Assembly: GCA_963810615.1 (NCBI GenBank)
Contig: CAWEOA010000008.1
Coordinates: 620,001 to 684,000 of the forward strand
Direction: 5' to 3'
From: JARRQJ01 sp963810615
Lineage (GTDB): Bacteria > Pseudomonadota > Gammaproteobacteria > DRLM01
Length of the DNA stretch: 64,000 nt
Position 1 is the stretch's first letter; each line of letters opens with the position of its first letter. Shown here one piece after another: positions 56,180-63,412 of the stretch. The notes under the pieces are model-generated. The model saw only the letters and a program-made list of their open reading frames with translations, was not told the DNA's origin and ran no database searches. The position numbers and the translations under genes are program-made.

Positions 56180-56572
56180 ATGGCACAACAGGTTCTATCC
56201 AACACCGGTCGTCGCAAGAGTTCGACGGCTCAGGTCTTCCTCACCAGCGGGTCCGGCAAGATCACCATCAACAAGCGCACACTGGAAAACTATTTCGGCC
56301 GCGAAACGGCACGGCGTATCGTTCGCCAGCCTCTGGACGTGACACAAATGGTCAGCTCCGTGGATCTGACCATCACCGTGCGCGGCGGCGGCAACAGCGG
56401 CCAGGCCGGGGCTATTCGCCACGGCATTGCCCGCGCGCTGGTGGCTTATGACGAAGCCATGCGCAGTCCCTTGCGCAAGGCCGGGTTCCTTACCCGCGAC
56501 GCCCGCGAAGTGGAACGTAAAAAGATCGGTTTGCACAAGGCGCGCAAGCGTCCGCAATACTCGAAGCGCTAA
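56180..56572 (+). CDS. rpsI: 30S ribosomal protein S9
   Basis: 130 residues, the E. coli length. TGRRKSSTAQVFLTSGSGKITINKR at the start, ISGGGQAGAIRHGIARAL-type core (here GGGNSGQAGAIRHGIARALVAYDE), and the basic tail KIGLHKARKRPQYSKR that reaches the P site. Confidence 0.97.
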   Translation: MAQQVLSNTGRRKSSTAQVFLTSGSGKITINKRTLENYFGRETARRIVRQPLDVTQMVSSVDLTITVRGGGNSGQAGAIRHGIARALVAYDEAMRSPLRKAGFLTRDAREVERKKIGLHKARKRPQYSKR

Positions 56573-56580
56573 CTGTGCCT

Positions 56581-56607
56581 GGCTGATGGCCCGAGTGGCT
56601 ATCAGCC
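56581..56607 (+). terminator. Hairpin after rpsI
   Basis: GGCTGATGGCC pairs with GGCTATCAGCC (one G-T pair) around a 5-base loop, eight bases past the rpsI stop. No T-run follows, so it may protect the mRNA end rather than terminate by itself. Confidence 0.45.
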
Positions 56608-56666
56608 GGAACCCTTGGTCGGGCTTATCTACTAGGAATGCCTTAGCTTTCGACCTTCAATGATCT

Positions 56667-56740
56667 TGGGGGATCGTCTAGCGGTAGGACTGCGGACTCT
56701 GACTCCGCCAACCCTGGTTCGAATCCAGGTCCCCCAGCCA
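56667..56740 (+). tRNA. tRNA-Gln (anticodon CTG)
   Basis: 74 nt ending in encoded CCA. Acceptor TGGGGGA pairs with TCCCCCA and the discriminator is G. The anticodon stem GCGGA/TCCGC encloses loop CTCTGAC, giving CTG for CAG (Gln). The T-arm is CCTGG-TTCGAAT-CCAGG. U1-A72 at the start is a known identity feature of bacterial tRNA-Gln. It sits at the edge of a lower-GC region. Confidence 0.96.
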
Positions 56741-56980
56741 TCTAGTCCCGTCCCTGTATCCGGTCTCCGCCGGATTTCTGTTTAACTTAGATTAATCAAA
56801 CAGTTAATGCTTTAAATGTCCCGGTATAGGTGGCGCAACCCGAACGTCTGACCTGACTCCCTTAATTTGAGATTCATACCTTTATTTGTGGTGTCGGAGT
56901 TTGATCGCCTTACATGTAATAGCAACGAACCCGGCAGTATCAAATTCACGTTAATTTAAGAAAGGTAATATCAACCGCAG

Positions 56981-57655
56981 TTAGGAGTTCTTGGACATAG
57001 ACTTAATAAATTTATCTGCCTCGGCGATGGATTTGTTCATATCCTTTATCAGACCCTGAATATCAGTCTCCACCGATTTTCTCTGCGACTTGAGGGATGC
57101 GATCGCATTGGCGTTCAGGTTGTGCTTAAGATACAGCACCCGATCGTTAAATGCCGTGAGTACGGGATCGATCTTTTTCTCCACCGCCTTCATTGCGGTC
57201 ATTAATGTTGAGTAAGATTTCTTGGTGGCTTTTAATTGCCGCTCGCTGGAGCGGCGCAGATCAGCGCTGGAGTACTGCTTGAGTTCCTCTTGCCATTCTT
57301 CAAACAGCGCGTCTGCGACATCTTCAACGGATTTGATTTTGTCTCGTACGGCCTCTGCGCGCGAAATGCTATCCTCATATTCGCTCTTGAGCGTCTTGTA
57401 TTGCTTCTCGAGATCTCCTCCGGAATAATCGGTAACAGCAATAAACTTCTCGAGCGCCGATTCAAACTGATCCTTGGCTTCCTGTTGCGCCTCCCTAGCA
57501 TTATCGACACGATCCACCAATATATCGCGTTTTTCTATCCCCATTTTTTCCATCGCACCATAATACATGGACTGGCAGCCACCAAGCAGCAGCGCGATGA
57601 GCAAAGCGAAGTATGGTAAAGTCGTAACTCGTTTAACGGCGCTCAATCGACTCAT
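56981..57655 (-). CDS. DUF2959 lipoprotein, coiled coil
   Basis: Encodes 224 residues. Lipoprotein signal LPYFALLIALLLGGCQSM (Cys about 27). The rest is nearly all long helices with heptad-like Lys/Glu/Leu (RVDNAREAQQEAKDQFESALEKF; KQYKTLKSEYEDSISRAEAVRDKIKSVEDVADALFEEWQEEL). This matches the DUF2959 family of periplasmic coiled-coil lipoproteins. Function unknown. It is the first gene past tRNA-Gln, in lower-GC sequence, and is divergent from the DUF4382 gene. Confidence 0.85.
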   Translation of the reverse strand: MSRLSAVKRVTTLPYFALLIALLLGGCQSMYYGAMEKMGIEKRDILVDRVDNAREAQQEAKDQFESALEKFIAVTDYSGGDLEKQYKTLKSEYEDSISRAEAVRDKIKSVEDVADALFEEWQEELKQYSSADLRRSSERQLKATKKSYSTLMTAMKAVEKKIDPVLTAFNDRVLYLKHNLNANAIASLKSQRKSVETDIQGLIKDMNKSIAEADKFIKSMSKNS

Positions 57656-57747
57656 CGGGCTAATTCCCTATCAGATCAATTTCATGACATTCTGAGGAAT
57701 GTCGGCACTTCACCAATGGTAAAGCGGACACTTACATATTAATAGCC

Positions 57748-57788
57748 GCGGATTCAACTCGCTAGTGCAACGGACGGGTTGAATCCGC
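57748..57788. repeat. 11-bp perfect inverted repeat
   Basis: GCGGATTCAAC (57748-57758) and GTTGAATCCGC (57778-57788) around a 19-base spacer. It lies about 90 bases before the DUF2959 start codon on the minus strand and 41 bases before the shared element; it could be an operator or the end of a small inserted element. Confidence 0.45.
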
Positions 57789-57829
57789 CAGCAATATCAC
57801 GATAAGGCACCCCTATTAATTATGCTTGT

Positions 57830-57899
57830 GTTCGATAGCGCACAGTCAAAAAGGCAGATACTCGATAGACTACCCGATGAGCCAGTATTTGTCCCTCGC
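57830..57899 (+). promoter_or_regulatory. Shared upstream element, copy A (for the DUF4382 gene)
   Basis: 70 bases that share roughly 60 positions with copy B (61446-61516) and align also with copy C (60187-60255, minus). Opens with TTCGATAGCGCACAGTCA and ends TCCCTCGC. The CGATAG or CGATGA hexamer recurs three times (start, centre, right of centre), like binding-site repeats. The end is 75 bases before the ATG at 57975. Likely a promoter-proximal regulatory site. Confidence 0.7.
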
Positions 57900-57974
57900 A
57901 TTAGCCTGCGAGCGGGGTTATTGGTTAATATTTGCTATTAACATTTAAGTTGTTAAAGAATTGGAAGTATTGCT

Positions 57975-58910
57975 ATGCTTAAGCGCCATTTGTTGCTCGG
58001 GGTTACCGCCGCCATAGTCATCCCATTGATGTTTTCCGGTTGTAACAGTGGAAGCGATACCGCTGCTGGCACTGGATCAATCACTTTGGGTATTACCGAT
58101 GCTCCAGTAGACGGGGCGCAAAGCGTTATCGTCGAATTCAGTGCTATTGAAATACACAACGGTGATCGCGGAGCCAACTACAACTTCTACTTCTGCAAAG
58201 ATCCCAATGGGGGACCTTCCACCGTAGTCACAGCGCCGTGCTCAACGCCGGACACTAAGTCACTGGATCTGCTTCAACTTACCGGCGGCATCAGTGACCT
58301 ATTGTTGGATAATGAAAAGCTTCCCGCAGGGCATTATGAGTGGATTCGGCTAACAGTTGATAACGCGACTCTCGTAGACGGCACAGGTGCAACATACCCC
58401 ATTACTATCCCCAGCGCGGCGCAGACTGGCCTGAAATTGGTAAGTGGATTCGATGTCAGTGCTAACGCAAACGTCAGCTTCACTATTGATTTTGATCTGC
58501 GTAAATCAGTACACGTGACAGGCAATCCGAACAATCCTACCTACATGCTTAAACCGGCGTTACGCTTAGTCAATAACTTGCATGTCAGTGCAATCACCGG
58601 GACAGTCAGCAATTCACTGGCAACGGCAAGTGGATGCACACCCACTGTGTATGTTTATCAAGGTTCAAACGTAACTCCCGACGATATCGGCAGTGCGACG
58701 CCACCCGTTAGCACGGCCAAGGTTATTCTTGATAACGCGACCGGTAACTACAAGTACACAGCCGCCTTTCTTGAGGCCGGAGATTATACAGTTGCTTATA
58801 CCTGCCAAGCCACTGAGGACGATCCGGAAACCGACGATAACATCGCCTTTACTGGAGCAGCCAATGTCTCTTTGGTCGCAAATAGTATCGTGACCAACAA
58901 CTTTAATTGA
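57975..58910 (+). CDS. DUF4382-domain lipoprotein
   Basis: Encodes 311 residues. Lipoprotein signal LLLGVTAAIVIPLMFSGC (Cys about 23) followed by a Ser/Gly linker. DUF4382 domain: GSITLGITDAPVDGAQSVIVEFSAIEIHNGD, LDLLQLTGGISDLLLDNEKLPAGHYEWIRLTVDN, and NVSFTIDFDLRKSVHVTG. A C-terminal Ig-like or carboxypeptidase-regulatory-like part follows (ISGTVSNSLATASG-type region, AGDYTVAYTC). Probably anchored to the outer membrane; function unknown. Preceded by shared element copy A. Confidence 0.88.
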   Translation: MLKRHLLLGVTAAIVIPLMFSGCNSGSDTAAGTGSITLGITDAPVDGAQSVIVEFSAIEIHNGDRGANYNFYFCKDPNGGPSTVVTAPCSTPDTKSLDLLQLTGGISDLLLDNEKLPAGHYEWIRLTVDNATLVDGTGATYPITIPSAAQTGLKLVSGFDVSANANVSFTIDFDLRKSVHVTGNPNNPTYMLKPALRLVNNLHVSAITGTVSNSLATASGCTPTVYVYQGSNVTPDDIGSATPPVSTAKVILDNATGNYKYTAAFLEAGDYTVAYTCQATEDDPETDDNIAFTGAANVSLVANSIVTNNFN

Positions 58911-59050
58911 CACGTTCTTGGCAAACGCGGTCCTGTTCTATATTGACCTGCCAAACCAGAGTCAGGATCTGTTTCCGAGCAACTTGCAGTTAACGCTAAT
59001 TTTTGCATTATCTGATGAACAAATAGACCTTTTAAGAGGAGGTCCTCCCA

Positions 59051-59356
59051 ATGGCATACCATGAACTCAATAATGGCGCTGCACATGATGTTAGCAGCAA
59101 TTCTGAACTGACTTGCCCGCTATGCGGGGAAGGGTATCTGATACGTATTCACCGTCGCGTCATAGATCGCCTTCTGAGCTTATTCATGCCTGTATATCGA
59201 TTTCGCTGCCTCTGCTTTTCATGCCAGTGGGAAGGAAATATTCGCGTAAATAGCCATCCTGGGCGGCGCGCCATTGAACTCTCAGCCCTGTTTGCGAGAA
59301 TACAAAGGACCTGGAGTACGTCGCGCTTATTCGGCAAAAACTCTAGAACGTTTTGA
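59051..59356 (+). CDS. Small zinc-ribbon protein
   Basis: Encodes 101 residues with strong GAGGAGG eight bases upstream. Zinc-ribbon ligands: Cys22 and Cys25 (TCPLCGEGYLIRIHRR), then a second set in FRCLCFSCQWEGNIRV. Between them a hydrophobic helix (VIDRLLSLFMPVY). The C-terminal half is Arg-rich (HPGRRAIELSALFARIQRTWSTSRLFG). A nucleic-acid or membrane-adjacent zinc protein is possible; no family identified with certainty. Confidence 0.65.
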   Translation: MAYHELNNGAAHDVSSNSELTCPLCGEGYLIRIHRRVIDRLLSLFMPVYRFRCLCFSCQWEGNIRVNSHPGRRAIELSALFARIQRTWSTSRLFGKNSRTF

Positions 59357-59667
59357 GAGAGTCTGGATAGTCCGCGAAGCCTAGGACGCAAGTCGATGGA
59401 TGAGTATATTTCCGCATAAGCAGACGCTCAGTCAAATTGGAGGGTAAGGCAGATATTGGCCGTATGCCGAGAGTGGCACTCATACCGCGGCGAACAGTGG
59501 CGTGAGCATAAGGTTGAGGAGGTGTAATAACACCTAATTAGGATTATTTCGGTACAAACCCACCCGTAGTTAGGAGTGGGTTAATACCGCGACTAAGGAT
59601 TCTAGGCTTAACTCTATTATTTCCCGTAAATATGGATATCCAAACCCGCCATTTAATTGCCTGAGGG
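59357..59667. other. 311-base intergenic region with two hairpins
   Basis: AGGTGT-AATA-ACACCT (59520-59535) and AACCCAC..GTGGGTT (59557-59582, one-base bulge, loop GTAGTTA). The second stands about 85 bases past the end of the minus-strand PRC-barrel gene and could end its transcript. No gene seen. Confidence 0.45.
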
Positions 59668-60104
59668 TCAATTAGTCGATTCAAACGCGCTAAACTCCGA
59701 TTCTTCGTACTTCATCTCATTTTTTAGAGAATCTTTAGTAATACCCGAAGAGAGAACCCATTTATCACCCTGTGCTCGATGTTGATTGATTGGAATGGCT
59801 GCCTTCTCATCATCGAAATCAAGGAAACCACCTACATCAACGACTGCATACACAGCAGTGTTGTCGTTGTGATAGGTCACTAGGTTGTCAATTTCTCCAA
59901 CCGAGTCGCCATTACTGGCGATGACATCCATGCCTACATAATCCGTTAGCCTAATATTTGCTGTACTCGGAGTACGTGTAGGTTGGCTCACCCTATCACT
60001 GCATCACTGCCGTTTTCCGTTGACGTAGACTCGGCCCATAAAGCAGTAGTAGGACCGACTGAGAGTATTGTCGCTACCGCGACTGCAATGGGTGTAATTT
60101 TCAT
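59668..60104 (-). pseudogene. PRC-barrel protein gene, copy 1, with a frame break after the signal peptide
   Basis: The first part (ATG 60104, KITPIAVAVATILSVGPTTALWAESTSTENG) is a signal peptide nearly identical in layout to the intact paralogue at 61600. It stops at 59988. The rest of the PRC-barrel domain (LTDYVGMDVIASNGDSVGEI; VYAVVDVGGFLDFDDEKAAIPIN; QGDKWVLSSGITKDSLK) continues in the -1 frame from a GTG at 59991 that overlaps the stop (GTGA). Either one base was gained in the GGG at 59991-59993, or the two parts are translated by coupling. Function: PRC-barrels bind RNA or photosynthetic and stress partners; secreted ones are unassigned. Confidence 0.75.
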
Positions 60105-60672
60105 TTTACTTTCTCCTTCATAGAGTGGAAATCCGCTTATGCCAGGGAGATGACCGTGAATATAATTGGCCGACAACCGTCAACCGAGAGGGATATCATG
60201 CTGGCTACGAATTAGACTATCGAATCTCTGTCACCATGACTGTGCGGTACCGAACCCTAGTGAGAATAAAATTATGGCAAATACAACCCTTTCATATTAA
60301 TCGGGTTTAGTGCGCACACAGAGGGCATCAGCATCCCATCACTACGAAATGTCACTGGATGTCGCCGGGAAAGCCGCATAATCCACCTGTCGGATTAACG
60401 GTTCATTGTAAATTCTTGAGCAGTGGCCAAATGATGTCAGCCTGACGTCTACGCCATTTAGGTATAGGCGGACGAAATGAGTGCAATCCTATCCGGGGTC
60501 AATTCGGGGGCATCGGACGGTGACGAAGCGGACCGCTGACGGCAAACGGCAAACGTCCGCTGGACCCGAGCAAAAGGTCATTTATTCTTCCTTTACTCTG
60601 TACGGTAGCGCCCAGACAGTTCACGCCAGTCATGCTTTAATGAGCATGGAACACTTATCAAAGGAGATTCTC
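60105..60672. other. Regulatory intergenic region
   Basis: Holds shared element copy C (minus strand). The rest has no supported gene; an open frame from 60481 reaches the small membrane-protein gene but its N-terminal part has no ribosome site or family likeness. Confidence 0.45.
60187..60255 (-). promoter_or_regulatory. Shared upstream element, copy C (for PRC-barrel copy 1)
   Basis: On the minus strand this reads GTTCGGTACCGCACAGTCAT at the left and ends TATCCCTC, with ATTCGATAGTCTA in the centre. It matches copies A and B along its length, roughly four-fifths to copy B by eye. Its right end is 82 bases before the start codon at 60104. A CAATTATATTC stretch follows in both C and B. Confidence 0.65.
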
Positions 60673-60747
60673 ATGTACATCGGCGGCGGCATTATCGGAA
60701 CCATTCTTATCATCGCTCTTATCGTGTGGCTTGTTCGCAGGGTCTAG
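60673..60747 (+). CDS. Very small membrane protein (24 aa)
   Basis: ATG at 60673 has a full AAGGAG six bases upstream. The peptide is a single transmembrane helix (YIGGGIIGTILIIALIVWLV) ending RRV. Tiny single-helix membrane proteins of this type are common in proteobacteria near stress genes, but I know no function for this one. It lies 66 bases before another very small gene. Confidence 0.55.
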   Translation: MYIGGGIIGTILIIALIVWLVRRV

Positions 60748-60813
60748 ACAATCTAGACTGGTCACAGTTGCAAGCCTGTTGACAGTCGGCGGCGTGTTGA
60801 AGGAAGGATTTAT

Positions 60814-60927
60814 ATGACAAAAAAATCAAACCACTCGCAAGATTATGATCGTAAGCACGGTAATGACCATAATGTAAAAGATAAAGTCGCTATGAAAGAA
60901 GAATTCATCGACAATAGAAAGAAATGA
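60814..60927 (+). CDS. Very small hydrophilic protein (37 aa)
   Basis: ATG at 60814 with AAGGAAGG upstream. The product is Lys/Asp/His/Asn-rich (SNHSQDYDRKHGNDHNVKDK and AMKEEFIDNRKK), with no hydrophobic core, likely unstructured. One reading-frame step further would extend it with more of the same composition (about 18 residues ending DEGK), so a frame error near 60922 is possible. No family recognised. Confidence 0.45.
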   Translation: MTKKSNHSQDYDRKHGNDHNVKDKVAMKEEFIDNRKK

Positions 60928-61445
60928 TGCGGGCAGGAAGGATAAAAATCATCTTATCCGTACACCGGATGAAGGAAAATAATCCTTCTAAATAATTATT
61001 CTAAGACTCTATACATTCATCTCTACCAGTCTAAGCTATGCCTGTCTAGCTTGTGTCTTTCCGCTGGTAATCTTGTTAGTCTTTCACATCAAAATACTGT
61101 TTGATGTTATGTGGTGGCGTTCTGGTGAGATCAGCTGCAGCAATCACCCGTGGACTGACTTGTGCTTGCTGCTTCGCAGGCCGCGACGCCGTAGCCAGCA
61201 TACTTTATGGCAGATTGCAGGCGCTCCCGAGCTGAAGCTCCATTTGTAGTTGGAAGATACAGTTCTACCATTGAGCTACTGCCGAAAGCGATTTGATTGC
61301 CAATAGCTTATAACCGATGGTGGTGTAAGCTGTTTTCTAAACTGGTACGCTCCCCGGTACGTGAGAGAAATATTCGATCCTTGGCTGTTAACTACGCAGT
61401 CACCTGTACCCGCGACAGAAGCAGTCTCAGTTTATTCTCGCCTAA
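60928..61445. other. 518-base intergenic region
   Basis: Contains a tRNA-Gly-like remnant on the minus strand (separate entry). No gene seen otherwise. Confidence 0.4.
61207..61285 (-). pseudogene. Degenerate tRNA-Gly(UCC)-like sequence
   Basis: On the minus strand: TCGGCAG (acceptor-like), TA, GCTCAATGGTAGAAC (D-arm-like), TGTAT-CTTCCAA-CTACA (anticodon arm, anticodon TCC = Gly GGA). The T-arm is not recognisable and the acceptor pairs in only five of seven positions (CTGCCAT at the far end). A decayed tRNA or an attachment-site relic is likelier than a working tRNA. Confidence 0.45.
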
Positions 61446-61516
61446 GTTCGATAGCGCACAGTCATAGAGACAGATACTCGATAGTCTACTCGATAGACCA
61501 GCATTTTATCCCTCGC
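61446..61516 (+). promoter_or_regulatory. Shared upstream element, copy B (for PRC-barrel copy 2)
   Basis: 71 bases beginning GTTCGATAGCGCACAGTCAT and ending ATCCCTCGC. Contains CTCGATAG twice, 12 bases apart, plus TTCGATAG at the left end. Its right end lies 83 bases before the start at 61600. It aligns to copies A and C. Confidence 0.7.
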
Positions 61517-61599
61517 TGGTTGCCTGATATCTGACAATTATATTCCGCGGCGATTATGTAGCAGGAGCGGAATTCCATTCGAATCAAGGAGCAAGTTGT

Positions 61600-62064
61600 A
61601 TGAAAAAAACGTCGATTGCAGTCGCAGTAGCGGCTTTAATTTCTGTCGGTCTTAGCACCACTTTATGGGCCGACTCTATGTCAACGAATAAGGATACCAA
61701 TAGCATGACGCATGAATCTCAGCCTAACTCAGACAGGCAAACAATCAACCGATCTATAGGTATGCCCAATACTGTGGCGATCGAACTCAGGGACTATAAG
61801 GGCAAGGATGTCATCACCTCCAAGGGTGATACGGTTGGTACGATAGACAAACTGGTGACCTATCACCTCGACAGCACTGTCTATGCAGTTGTCGGTGTGG
61901 GTGGTTTCCTGGGTATGGGTGAAAAGGATGCAGCCATTCCAATCAATCAACTTCGATCACAAGGAGATAAGTGGGTCCTTTCTTCAGGTGTTACTAAAAA
62001 TTCGCTTAAGAAAGGAATGAAGTACGAAAAATCAGAGTTCAGCGCGTTTGAACCGGCCAACTAA
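61600..62064 (+). CDS. Secreted PRC-barrel protein, copy 2
   Basis: Encodes 154 residues. Signal peptide KKTSIAVAVAALISVGLSTTLWADS, a Ser/Asn/Thr linker, then a single PRC-barrel: VAIELRDYKGKDVITSKGDTVGTIDKLVTYHLDSTVYAVVGVGGFLGMGEKDAAIPINQLRSQGDKWVLSSGVTKNSLK. CAAGGAGCAAG precedes the ATG. Intact paralogue of the broken gene at 59668-60104. PRC-barrels are often in stress-related operons of proteobacteria; function unproven. A terminator follows at 62155. Confidence 0.88.
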   Translation: MKKTSIAVAVAALISVGLSTTLWADSMSTNKDTNSMTHESQPNSDRQTINRSIGMPNTVAIELRDYKGKDVITSKGDTVGTIDKLVTYHLDSTVYAVVGVGGFLGMGEKDAAIPINQLRSQGDKWVLSSGVTKNSLKKGMKYEKSEFSAFEPAN

Positions 62065-62599
62065 CTACCAGGTAATTAAATTGAGAGTTCGGATAGATAC
62101 ATACCCAGGCAAAGATAGATATTAGCGGAAAAATGTAAGTTCTTAGTATACCAGCCGGGCCATGATGGGATCGTGGTCCGGTTTTTTTTGATTACTCGCA
62201 AAGGTTGCAGATGACTGCGCTGTACTGAACAACAACAAAATTCCGCTCAAGAAATTACCCATGGCAATCATTTCTGCATCATCGAATGACAGAAACTACG
62301 ATGTACATCCCCTAATTCATAATAAGGACGAATTGCGGACGTTTTATGCACAGTGAAGTTTGTGCCGTAGCCGATTTATCGTCATTTTTATATGCGCAAC
62401 ACCACTGATTAACAGTGCCAGATATGACCTGATGCAAATTTCAGGTGATTTTTATTCATCCAGGATGACTGGCGTGACGATACACTTGATAATTACAGGA
62501 GCTGAAGGCTATTGATTAGTAACCTAGATTAGCTCTTGCCTTGTGTTAGGGTATATAGACTAAACAGCTAGTCTCGTAACGCCATGAGATCCTAAATTA
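62065..62599. other. 535-base intergenic region with a terminator and a hairpin
   Basis: A clear terminator at 62155-62189 (separate entry). A second hairpin ACCTGA-TGCAAATT-TCAGGT (62427-62446) is followed by GATTTTTATT. No gene seen. Confidence 0.45.
62155..62189 (+). terminator. Rho-independent terminator of PRC-barrel copy 2
   Basis: CCGGGCCATGAT pairs with ATCGTGGTCCGG around loop GGG, followed by eight T at 62182-62189. It lies 90 bases past the stop at 62064. The strongest terminator in the window. Confidence 0.85.
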
Positions 62600-63061
62600 A
62601 TGAATAAAATAATATTTATTCTGATTGGTTTGCTTTCTCTCCCTGTATCTGCGATGCAATACGATGTCGTGGTACCAATTCACGAAAAGGGCGCGTCTAC
62701 GTTTTACATTAAAGGGAAGCTCGGAAATCTGGCTTATTCTGATTTTATGGTAGATACAGGCTCCGGGTATTTGGTTATTAACCAGGAATCCCTGGAGCAG
62801 TTAAGGAATAGCGGACAGGCGTATTATATTAGGGACATCAAGGGAATAATGGCTAATGGCGAGGAATTTTTAGTGCCGGTTTGGCGCATTTCCAGCTTGA
62901 CCATAAATGATCAATGTGTCCTGCAAAACGTGGATGCTGCCGTGTTTCCGGGGCAAACACGGCAGATTCTGGGTTTGACCGCGTTAAAGAAAGCTGCGCC
63001 ATTTATACTTTCGTTTGATCCCCCGCAAATTGTATTGAGCCATTGCGCCCAAGGTTCTTAG
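62600..63061 (+). CDS. Retropepsin-like aspartic protease, secreted
   Basis: Encodes 153 residues. Signal peptide NKIIFILIGLLSLPVSAMQ. The retropepsin active-site loop is FMVDTGSGYLVIN (Asp of DTG) and the second flap or hydrophobic motif is QILGLTALKKAAPFILSFDPPQIVL, as in single-domain bacterial gag-asp proteases that act as dimers. Substrate unknown. Lower-GC sequence, standing alone. Confidence 0.85.
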   Translation: MNKIIFILIGLLSLPVSAMQYDVVVPIHEKGASTFYIKGKLGNLAYSDFMVDTGSGYLVINQESLEQLRNSGQAYYIRDIKGIMANGEEFLVPVWRISSLTINDQCVLQNVDAAVFPGQTRQILGLTALKKAAPFILSFDPPQIVLSHCAQGS

Positions 63062-63412
63062 TCATCGCTTTCGAAATGTTGTGCCTAATCCAGTAGGATC
63101 TTCCCTTTGGACAAATTCTTGGGTATCAATCGCTAGATCCTCCTAATCTCCAAAGTCACCTGCAACCCGGTTCGGCAAAAGCGGACACTGATTATTATTG
63201 GAGCGAAAGGCAGGGATTGGCCGACAGCACGTATTCCCGGTTTCGACCCTGAGCGGACCCTAGAAAGAGGCGAAGAACCCGCTCTCAAAGTCTGCAAGTA
63301 TGGGTCCGCACTTGCCAGGATTGAAAGCATCAAGCCGTTGGCGTAGCCTGCTATTACAATAAGAAATTATCTAGATCAATAAAGGCATCAAAGTGTCGGG
63401 CGGTGGGGAGTC
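63062..63412. other. 351-base intergenic region
   Basis: No gene, RNA or repeat recognised. It marks the end of the lower-GC stretch; the gene that follows is GC-rich again. Confidence 0.4.

Larger units (their letters stand above)
57656..57974. other. 319-base divergent intergenic region
   Basis: Holds an 11-bp inverted repeat (57748-57788) and the first copy of the shared 70-bp element (57830-57899), both entered separately. No gene seen. Confidence 0.5.

Noticed and set aside
57721..63190. Shared 12-mer AAAGCGGACACT near 57721 and 63179
   Set aside because: Too short to be meaningful in a 64-kb window; no flanking similarity.
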